Source: an uncultured Solobacterium sp. | GTDB taxonomy: Bacteria; Bacillota_I; Bacilli_A; Erysipelotrichales; Erysipelotrichaceae | NCBI GenBank assembly: GCA_937910655.1 | Contig: CALEMV010000328.1 | Coordinates: 1-6,287 of the forward strand | Length of the DNA stretch: 6,287 nt | Direction: 5' to 3' | In this document: piece after piece, positions 1 to 4,642 of the stretch | Layout of the letters: every line of letters starts with the position of its first letter | Numbering within the stretch: the first letter of the stretch is position 1 | The notes under the pieces: generated by a model | The model's input: only the letters and a program-made list of their open reading frames with translations | What the model was told of the DNA's origin: nothing | The model's database searches: none | Program-made: the position numbers and the translations under genes

Positions 1-542
1 GCGTCATGTGTTACCCAGAATACTGTCTTACCTTTGATTCGTTCCTTGATGAACAACATGACTTTTTCTTTCGTAGTATCATCTAATCCTTTGAGAGGTT
101 CATCAAAGAATATGATATTTGCATCTGCGTACATTGCGCGTAGAATTGCGACTCTACGCTTCATACCACCGGATAATGTGGATACCTTTTGGTAGATATC
201 ATCAAGGCCTACTTGCTTAAAATCTTCTTTTAACTGATCTAATAAATCATTCTTAGAATGATTATGAACGACCATCAAAACATTCTGCATAGCACTCAAA
301 TTTTCACAGAGTCTGTCTTCTTGAAATACAGCTGCTTTACGATAGTTTTGTAGTGATGTCATGGTTCCAGAATCAGGTGTTTCTAATCCCATTAACATTC
401 TCAACAATGTTGTCTTACCACAACCAGATTGGCCTTTGAGTACGTGTACAATCCCTGTTTCAAAGTTATGATTCCAACTTACAAAAACTGGATGTTGATC
501 AAATGTTTTAGAAATATCATGTAATTGGATTGTATTCATCAT
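1..542 (-). CDS. ABC importer ATPase, SsuB/TauB-like (3' end cut off by window edge)
   Basis: Cytoplasmic ATP-hydrolysing subunit of the importer formed with the two genes upstream. About 180 residues are visible. They show, in order: Walker A GQSGCGKTT (residues 37-45), a Q-loop in VFQEDRL (72-78), signature LSGGM (123-127), Walker B IIFFDEP (143-149), a D-loop GLDD, and the switch histidine in VTHD (177-180). All catalytic motifs are therefore intact; only the C-terminal tail is missing. The VFQEDRL Q-loop is typical of the nitrate/sulfonate/taurine class. The chosen ATG overlaps the permease stop as ATGA, which suggests translational coupling. A second ATG follows directly at 539, and the GGAG at 551-548 lies 5 bases before the first and 8 before the second, so either start is possible. 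Substrate cannot be inferred from the ATPase. Confidence 0.93.
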   Translation of the reverse strand, partial: MMNTIQLHDISKTFDQHPVFVSWNHNFETGIVHVLKGQSGCGKTTLLRMLMGLETPDSGTMTSLQNYRKAAVFQEDRLCENLSAMQNVLMVVHNHSKNDLLDQLKEDFKQVGLDDIYQKVSTLSGGMKRRVAILRAMYADANIIFFDEPLKGLDDTTKEKVMLFIKERIKGKTVFWVTHD

Positions 543-1297
543 AGACACTCCGTTTCTATGTATTTGATCAGCATACGTATCAAAGCCATCACCAGTTTTT
601 CTAATACTGTACTCAAGAGAATAATCACTAGTGTCCATGCAAATAAGTCGGCTGTATCAAAATATACTTTCGCTTGTTGCAGATGTTCACCAATCGAAAA
701 CTTAGGTAGGCCAATGACTTCTGCCGCAATTCCTGATTTCCACGCAAGACCTAAAGCTAGTGAACACGCACTCTGGAAGTATGGAAGAATACTTGATGTA
801 TAGATATAACGAATACGAGTAAAAGTAGATAGTTCAAACACATCAGCCATCTCTAATAATTGTTGATCACACATCTCAATACCTTTTCGTACATTCTCAT
901 AGAAAATTGGAAAGACCATTAAGAAGGAAATCACGATAGATAATTGTGCAGAACGTACCCAAATCAGCACAAGTATAATAAACGAAGCGACAGGAATAGA
1001 TTTAACAGTAAAGATAAGTGGTGCTAGTAACTGTTTGAACCAGTTATACTTTGCGGCAAATACAGCCATCAAAATTCCTACGACCATCGCAATGAGAAAG
1101 CCAAAACTAATATTCAATAAGGAACGTACTATCGATTGATAGAAATCTACTGTCTTTAATAATTCTATCAAGCGAAGAACAACGGTAAAAGGAGATACCA
1201 GTAGTATCTCCTGATTTAATATCATACTGACGGCTTGCCATACGAGTAGCCAAAACAGTATTGTCCAAATTTTAATCTTTGATTTAGTTAGCTCCAT
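539..1297 (-). CDS. ABC importer permease, SsuC/TauC-like
   Basis: Membrane-spanning subunit of the importer, belonging to the BPD_transp_1 superfamily. From the chosen start it is 252 residues, normal for SsuC/TauC-type permeases. Hydrophobic segments lie at about 10-27, 65-82, 94-113, 117-133, 174-192 and 222-242. The cytoplasmic EAA loop that docks on the ATPase is visible at about 149-172 (EMADVFEL ... SSILP), although the usual glycine in it is not obvious. The frame is open back to an ATG at 1351, but that start has no ribosome site and would overlap the binding-protein gene by 68 bases. The ATG at 1297 overlaps it by 14 bases, puts a short charged tail before the first helix, and has a GGAAG about 12 bases upstream. 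The ATG at 1309 is a further alternative. The gene ends within the ATGA shared with the ATPase gene. Confidence 0.9.
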   Translation of the reverse strand: MELTKSKIKIWTILFWLLVWQAVSMILNQEILLVSPFTVVLRLIELLKTVDFYQSIVRSLLNISFGFLIAMVVGILMAVFAAKYNWFKQLLAPLIFTVKSIPVASFIILVLIWVRSAQLSIVISFLMVFPIFYENVRKGIEMCDQQLLEMADVFELSTFTRIRYIYTSSILPYFQSACSLALGLAWKSGIAAEVIGLPKFSIGEHLQQAKVYFDTADLFAWTLVIILLSTVLEKLVMALIRMLIKYIETECL

Positions 1298-2312
1298 AAT
1301 AGAAATCATCTTCCGGTAAGCTGCCACCGACAGACTTAGGATTCTGCTCATTTAATACGTTGAGGTAACCTGATAGTTTTTCTTTCATATCCTTACCATC
1401 GATATATGTAATGTTGCAGAATGGTAATGCTTTTTTAGCGACTGCTGCCGCAATGATATCATAGGATTCAATCATTGTCGCTGCTTCATCGTTATTTTCA
1501 TTTACAAACTTAATAGATGCTTCATACTTCTCTAAGAAATCCACAACCGCTTCTGGGTGTGCTTCCACAAAATCTTTACGCGCTACTACAACACCAGTAA
1601 TCAATGAACTCTTATTCTTTTCATCTTTTTGGATTGCATCCCATTCCTTTGTTAAGTCTAATGCCGCATGAATCTTATCATTCTTAGCTGCAGCTGCAGT
1701 AACAAATGGTTGTGGTAACATTGCGATAGCGTTTGGATCTTGTGCTAAAGCCTGAACACATTCTGCGTGTTCACTCTTCCATTCAATCGTAACATCAGTT
1801 CCTACTTGAAGGCCATTTTTTTCTAAGATGTAATTAAGTACATACTCTGGGGTAGCACCCTTTCCACTTGCATAAATCGTCTTACCTTTTAAGTCCGCTA
1901 CAGAGTGGATAGAATCACCTGTTTCACAGATATATAGAACACCCAATGTATTGATAGCTAATACCTGTAGATTCTTTTCCATCTTGTTATAAAGTACAGA
2001 CGCAAGATTTGCAGGAACTGCCGCAATATCAACATCTCCCTTTACAATCTTTGGTGTAACTTCATCTACTGCAGATAAGATTTCAAACTTATAATTATTT
2101 GAAGTAATCTTGCCTTCATCACTTTCCTTCATCATTTGAACCATCCCCATAGATGTTGGACCCTTTAAAGCCGCTACATTTACATCAACTGGTTCAACTA
2201 CTTTTGGAGTTTCAGCTGGTGCTGAGGACTCTTTCTTAGTTGTTGGCGCACATCCTGCCAAAAGTGCTACAGATAATATAGTAGTCAACAGTTTCTTTGC
2301 GATATTTTTCAT
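1284..2312 (-). CDS. ABC importer substrate-binding lipoprotein, NMT1/SsuA/TauA-like
   Basis: Captures the ligand outside the membrane and delivers it to the permease. The 342-residue product starts with a lipoprotein signal peptide: basic KNIAKK, a hydrophobic core, and lipobox LAGC with the lipidated cysteine at residue 21. A Ser/Pro/Ala/Glu-rich linker follows to about residue 42. The mature part has the two-lobe pattern of the NMT1/TauA group, including a run DVDIAAVPANLASVLY followed by ADLKGKTIY, where this family usually has its D(V/I)-A and L+GK motifs. It is the first gene of the importer operon and has a strong AGGGAGAG ribosome site at 2323-2316. Relatives carry nitrate, sulfonates, taurine, bicarbonate or the thiamine precursor HMP; no residue here picks one. 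I looked for a TPP riboswitch upstream and saw none. Confidence 0.92.
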   Translation of the reverse strand: MKNIAKKLLTTILSVALLAGCAPTTKKESSAPAETPKVVEPVDVNVAALKGPTSMGMVQMMKESDEGKITSNNYKFEILSAVDEVTPKIVKGDVDIAAVPANLASVLYNKMEKNLQVLAINTLGVLYICETGDSIHSVADLKGKTIYASGKGATPEYVLNYILEKNGLQVGTDVTIEWKSEHAECVQALAQDPNAIAMLPQPFVTAAAAKNDKIHAALDLTKEWDAIQKDEKNKSSLITGVVVARKDFVEAHPEAVVDFLEKYEASIKFVNENNDEAATMIESYDIIAAAVAKKALPFCNITYIDGKDMKEKLSGYLNVLNEQNPKSVGGSLPEDDFYYGAN

Positions 2313-2332
2313 ATTCTCTCCCTATGCTTGTT

Positions 2333-2353
2333 AATTACACAACATGTGTAATT
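2333..2353. repeat. Perfect inverted repeat just upstream of the importer operon (possible operator)
   Basis: The arms AATTACACA and TGTGTAATT (9 bases each) are perfect inverted copies separated by 3 bases. The repeat sits 9 bases upstream of the ribosome site of the substrate-binding lipoprotein gene. The size and two-fold symmetry fit a binding site for a dimeric repressor, or an RNA hairpin in the leader. It is not followed by a T-run on the minus strand, so it is not a terminator for that direction. The regulator is not in this window. Confidence 0.5.
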
Positions 2354-2364
2354 TCTCTTATATA

Positions 2365-2395
2365 AGTAGAATCATTAATCATGATTCCCTCTACT
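2365..2395 (-). repeat. Imperfect inverted repeat in the importer leader
   Basis: On the minus strand AGTAG-(4-base bulge)-AATCAT pairs with ATGATTCTACT around a 5-base loop, giving 11 pairs interrupted by one bulge. The inner part alone (GAATCAT / ATGATTC) is perfect. No T-run follows, so it is not an intrinsic terminator. It may be leader RNA structure or a protein-binding site. I do not recognise it as a known riboswitch class. Confidence 0.4.
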
Positions 2396-2520
2396 ATTTC
2401 CCAATTGTAACGCGAATCTAGTAAACATACCACTAAAGTGTTCACGCTATATTTATCACGACTATCTCCTAAATATCCTCAAATTCAACTAAAGCGATGA
2501 TTGAGCCACTTTCATCTATC

Positions 2521-2559
2521 AAAGAAAATACCGATGTATATCAAATATACACCGGTATT
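2521..2559 (-). terminator. Intrinsic terminator of the HAD / flavin-reductase / tRNA-binding gene run
   Basis: The two 15-base arms at 2559-2545 and 2541-2527 are inverted copies differing at one position, which is a G-U wobble in the minus-strand RNA but an A-C mismatch in a plus-strand RNA. The loop is 3 bases. The stem is followed on the minus strand by a T-rich tract (TTTTCTTT counted from its last bases). It begins 14 bases after the stop of the tRNA-binding gene. Polarity therefore points to termination of leftward transcription, separating that run from the importer. Confidence 0.8.
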
Positions 2560-2573
2560 CATACGAAATTCTT

Positions 2574-2927
2574 TTAGGAAGCTCTTGTACCATTTGGTAA
2601 TGAATGTTCTGGGAATAATAATGTATCCGCAATTCCATCATCATAACCAAGTGTTACTAACATACCATGGGATTCAATTCCCATGATTTTTCTTGGCGCA
2701 AGATTCACTAAAAATAACGCCTGTTTTCCTTCAACAGTCTTGTAGTCTTCACGTACTTCACGAAGACTACATACGATTGTACGAGGTTCTTCCTCGCCAA
2801 GATCAACTGTTAACTTCGTTAGCTTTGTAGATTTTTCTACATCTTCTACTTTTAATATTGTGCCTGCACGAAAATCCAATTGTCCAAATACATCAAATGA
2901 AACTTCCTTCTTTACTTCTGCTGCCAT
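2574..2927 (-). CDS. Stand-alone tRNA-binding protein (MetRS C-terminal / Trbp111-like OB fold)
   Basis: A 117-residue protein made almost entirely of the tRNA-binding OB fold found at the C-terminus of bacterial methionyl-tRNA synthetase, in Trbp111 and in CsaA. The domain runs from about residue 10 (FDVFGQLDFRAGTIL) to the end. The signature APRKIMGIESHGML (77-90) and the closing PNGTRAS are family hallmarks; the MGIES...GM form is closer to MetRS-C/Trbp111 than to CsaA. No synthetase catalytic part is attached. The known role is binding the outer corner of tRNA as a dimer; a specific role here is unknown. The frame stays open upstream to 3065, but that part is the membrane gene read in another frame. 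The ATG at 2927 has an excellent AAGGAGAG site. It overlaps the membrane gene by 16 bases and is the last gene before the terminator. Confidence 0.9.
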   Translation of the reverse strand: MAAEVKKEVSFDVFGQLDFRAGTILKVEDVEKSTKLTKLTVDLGEEEPRTIVCSLREVREDYKTVEGKQALFLVNLAPRKIMGIESHGMLVTLGYDDGIADTLLFPEHSLPNGTRAS

Positions 2928-3199
2928 GTTCTCTCCTTCTTCTTTATTTTTGGTACTGTAACACCAACTATCATTCCTATTAACATGCCTAGGCCAATCC
3001 CTAAGGTAGCTGATCCTATCAGATACATCCCACACAAAATTCCAATTACAGCACCAATCAAACAACCTACAAGCATATGCGTCTTTTCTACATCAATACG
3101 ATTTCCCATTGGATCATGTTTATGTCTTGCATAATAGATTAACCAGACACTAACAACAATCACTAATACAACTGATAGGCTATAGATTACTAGTCTCAT
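2912..3199 (-). CDS. Small membrane protein with glycine-zipper helices, function unknown
   Basis: A 95-residue protein not recognised by name. A first hydrophobic helix spans about 3-23, then a polar loop HKHDPMGNRIDVEKT (26-40), then two more helices at about 42-61 and 63-82, then a basic tail KIKKKER. Glycines recur every four residues in both later helices (45, 49, 53, 57 and 67, 71, 75, 79), a glycine-zipper arrangement that allows tight helix packing or oligomer formation. The start ATG shares a base with the stop of the flavin-reductase-like gene (TAATG), with only a weak GGTGAG upstream, so it is probably translated by coupling. The 3' end overlaps the tRNA-binding gene by 16 bases. 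Its place in the run supports that it is a real gene; the sequence does not reveal a job. Confidence 0.8.
   Translation of the reverse strand: MRLVIYSLSVVLVIVVSVWLIYYARHKHDPMGNRIDVEKTHMLVGCLIGAVIGILCGMYLIGSATLGIGLGMLIGMIVGVTVPKIKKKERTWQQK
2931..2938 (-). promoter_or_regulatory. Ribosome binding site that fixes the tRNA-binding protein start
   Basis: AAGGAGAG on the minus strand, with GGAG 5 bases before the ATG at 2927. It lies inside the last codons of the upstream membrane-protein gene, so the two genes are probably translationally coupled. It rules out the longer frame that opens at 3065. Confidence 0.8.
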
Positions 3200-3729
3200 T
3201 ACTCACCATCTTCAGACTGCAATACCTTTACAATTTCACCAACGAAGAAACGATGGAAATCTTTATTCGGATAACAATCTTCAACAATTGCAGGAACATT
3301 GAATCCTTCTTCTTTTAAATCACCTGTATATAACTTCTTGCATACAAATGCATACTTAGACTCTTTGATATAAGTTGTATTGTCCGTAAATCCTGGTGTT
3401 AAATTTGCTTCTTTAAATTTATCTATATCACGACCTGATTTAGATCCAAATATTGCCAAAGCTCTCTTTTGAGATTGTGGTAAAAGATTGACTGTAAAGT
3501 ATTCTTCTTTCTCCATAAAGTTAAGTGTATAGCGAGATGGACGAACATAAACAAGTATCGTTGGTAGATTATGTTTTCCCTCATATCCCCATATTGAACC
3601 AAAATGTCCCCAAGAAACTGTCATACCATTGAATCCAGTATCTTGATTACCAGCACATACTATCATCCACTCATTTGCGAGCATATTTGTTGGATTAAAT
3701 ACTAGGTCTGTATAATTAATTTCTTTCAT
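3199..3729 (-). CDS. Flavin reductase-like FMN-binding split-barrel protein
   Basis: A 176-residue member of the flavin reductase (DIM6/NTAB) split-barrel family, which binds FMN and in characterised members uses NAD(P)H to reduce flavin or another acceptor. Visible family features are NGMTVSW (34-40), where the barrel contacts flavin, the VRPSRYT turn (62-68), the strand YFTVNLL (77-83), and HRFFVGEIV (159-167) near the end. It has no signal peptide or membrane segment, so it is cytoplasmic. An upstream ATG at 3753 is in frame but lacks a ribosome site; the ATG at 3729 has AGAAGG 6 bases before it. It begins 43 bases after the HAD stop and its stop overlaps the next start (TAATG). Whether it is a flavin reductase, a nitroreductase-like enzyme or only a flavin-binding protein cannot be told. 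Confidence 0.85.
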   Translation of the reverse strand: MKEINYTDLVFNPTNMLANEWMIVCAGNQDTGFNGMTVSWGHFGSIWGYEGKHNLPTILVYVRPSRYTLNFMEKEEYFTVNLLPQSQKRALAIFGSKSGRDIDKFKEANLTPGFTDNTTYIKESKYAFVCKKLYTGDLKEEGFNVPAIVEDCYPNKDFHRFFVGEIVKVLQSEDGE

Positions 3730-3735
3730 ACCATA

Positions 3736-3741
3736 CCTTCT
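3736..3741 (-). promoter_or_regulatory. Ribosome binding site that decides the flavin-reductase-like start
   Basis: AGAAGG ends 6 bases before the ATG at 3729. The in-frame ATGs at 3753 and 3747 have no purine-rich site at a usable distance, so the shorter protein is preferred. Confidence 0.6.
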
Positions 3742-3772
3742 TTCCATCTTCATTATAAATTAGAATTCATCA

Positions 3773-4582
3773 CTAATTTATGAGTGTTTCATGAAAGATA
3801 CCATAATGATACAACGCTTTTATAATACCATCTTCATCAATATCATCTGTTACATAGTCAGCCATAGCTTTCACATTGTCATTTCCATTACCCATCGAAA
3901 CCGCGATGCCTGCAATCTCTAACATCTTTACATCATTATCCCCATCACCAAAAGCCATGATTTGAGACAAGTCTAAATTGTAGTATTGTAGGATTTCCTG
4001 AATACCAATATCCTTGCCACCTTCTTTGACGATAATATCCCTTGCACGCTTATGCCAAGAAGTCGCCTTACAATGAGGCATATAATCTAATACGGTGCTA
4101 ATTTCTACATCATCTAGACCATAAGGAATTACTTGTAGAATTTCTTCCTGTAGTACATTTGATATATCCTTAGTGTTTGATACATCAGAACTAATATCTC
4201 GCTGCACTTCCGCCACCAAATCATTTGCATAGTTCATATACATTTCATCCTGTGTAATGAATGTACATGGAAATGGATTCTCATCTAATATCTTCAACAG
4301 TCCTTTTATATCATCTTGTGGAATTGGCTTTGTACTAATGACTTCACGATGATTAAAGCAATACATTCCATTCAAACAGAGGTATGCATCAAATTCCAAA
4401 CTTTCCGGTAATAACTTCTTTAGTTCAATCGGATGTCTACCGGTAGCTACAAATGTTAATATCCCCTGCTTGCGCAAACGTGCAATCGCATGAATTGTAG
4501 AAACAGGTACTGCATGTTTACGATGTGAAATAAGTGTACCATCCACATCGAAGAAAACAGCTTTGATATCATATTGTGTCAT
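3773..4582 (-). CDS. Cof-type HAD-IIB phosphatase
   Basis: Soluble Mg-dependent phosphatase of the Cof/HAD-IIB group, 269 residues, a normal length. Motif I is DVDGTL with nucleophile D12 and general acid/base D14. Motif II is the T of ATGR (T47). Motif III is probably K190 in GGKDIGIQEIL, and motif IV is GDGDND (212-217). The C2 cap lies between motifs II and III. All catalytic residues are present. Family members act on sugar phosphates, PLP, FMN, HMP-PP and, in Bacillus subtilis YcsE/YwtE/YitU, a riboflavin-pathway intermediate; the substrate here is unknown. The in-frame ATG at 4588 sits only one base after GGAG, whereas the ATG at 4582 is 7 bases after it, so 4582 is chosen. It follows a terminator and heads the four-gene run. 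Confidence 0.92.
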   Translation of the reverse strand: MTQYDIKAVFFDVDGTLISHRKHAVPVSTIHAIARLRKQGILTFVATGRHPIELKKLLPESLEFDAYLCLNGMYCFNHREVISTKPIPQDDIKGLLKILDENPFPCTFITQDEMYMNYANDLVAEVQRDISSDVSNTKDISNVLQEEILQVIPYGLDDVEISTVLDYMPHCKATSWHKRARDIIVKEGGKDIGIQEILQYYNLDLSQIMAFGDGDNDVKMLEIAGIAVSMGNGNDNVKAMADYVTDDIDEDGIIKALYHYGIFHETLIN

Positions 4583-4588
4583 AGGCAT

Positions 4589-4596
4589 TCTCCTTT
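4589..4596 (-). promoter_or_regulatory. Ribosome binding site that decides the HAD phosphatase start
   Basis: AAAGGAGA on the minus strand. Its GGAG core leaves 7 bases to the ATG at 4582 but only 1 base to the ATG at 4588, which favours the start two codons downstream. Confidence 0.65.
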
Positions 4597-4605
4597 GCTT
4601 AACTT

Positions 4606-4614
4606 ATCTTACCA
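4606..4614 (-). promoter_or_regulatory. Possible extended -10 promoter of the HAD-led gene run
   Basis: TGGTAAGAT on the minus strand fits the extended -10 pattern TGn followed by a 4-of-6 match to TATAAT. It lies just after the flavoprotein terminator and would start RNA near 4599, a few bases before the ribosome site. No good -35 is visible at the right spacing; that region falls in the terminator stem. This is a weak call, and read-through from the flavoprotein gene is the alternative. Confidence 0.3.
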
Positions 4615-4641
4615 CAACAAAAGAGCCATACGGCTCTCTTG
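4612..4641 (-). terminator. Intrinsic terminator after the flavoprotein gene
   Basis: Minus-strand CAAGAGAGCC and GGCTCTTTTG form a 10-pair stem with one G-U pair and a GTAT loop (4641-4632 and 4627-4618). A T-rich end (TTTTGTTGTGG) partly overlaps the stem. It starts directly after the TAA stop of the flavoprotein. The T-tract is short and interrupted, so termination may be partial. Read on the plus strand the stem has one A-C mismatch and is followed by TTTATTT, but no plus-strand gene points here. Confidence 0.7.
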
Positions 4642-4642
4642 T

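Larger units (their letters stand above)
2313..2573. other. Intergenic region between the tRNA-binding gene and the importer operon
   Basis: This 261-base gap holds, in minus-strand order, the terminator hairpin at 2559-2521, a weak stem at about 2445-2421 (GTGAAC pairing with GTTTAC through one G-U), and the inverted repeats at 2395-2365 and 2353-2333. The importer ribosome site follows at 2323-2316. A promoter for the importer must lie here, but I could not find a convincing -35/-10 pair; a TATATA-like stretch near 2363-2358 lacks a partner at the right spacing. Two short minus-strand reading frames in it read like protein but have no good start; they are described in the findings. Confidence 0.6.

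Noticed and set aside
525..803. Plus-strand open frame of 92 codons opposite the permease gene
   Set aside because: It lies wholly within the strongly supported permease and ATPase genes on the other strand, lacks a ribosome site, and its product looks like no protein family.
1680..1705. Short CAGCTGCAG-like repeat within the binding-protein gene
   Set aside because: It simply encodes an alanine run (AAAA) in the conserved frame and has no sign of being an element of its own.
2313..2573. TPP or other known riboswitch upstream of the importer
   Set aside because: An HMP/thiamine importer was considered, so I looked for the TPP core (CTGAGA and its partner) and other common cores; none is present.
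2501..2686. Plus-strand open frame of 61 codons
   Set aside because: It runs through the terminator hairpin and antisense to the tRNA-binding gene; its His-rich composition is what antisense reading of such sequence gives.
2928..3065. N-terminal extension of the tRNA-binding protein to the ATG at 3065
   Set aside because: The extra 46 residues are the membrane gene read in another frame (Trp- and Cys-rich, unlike any family), and a strong ribosome site marks 2927.
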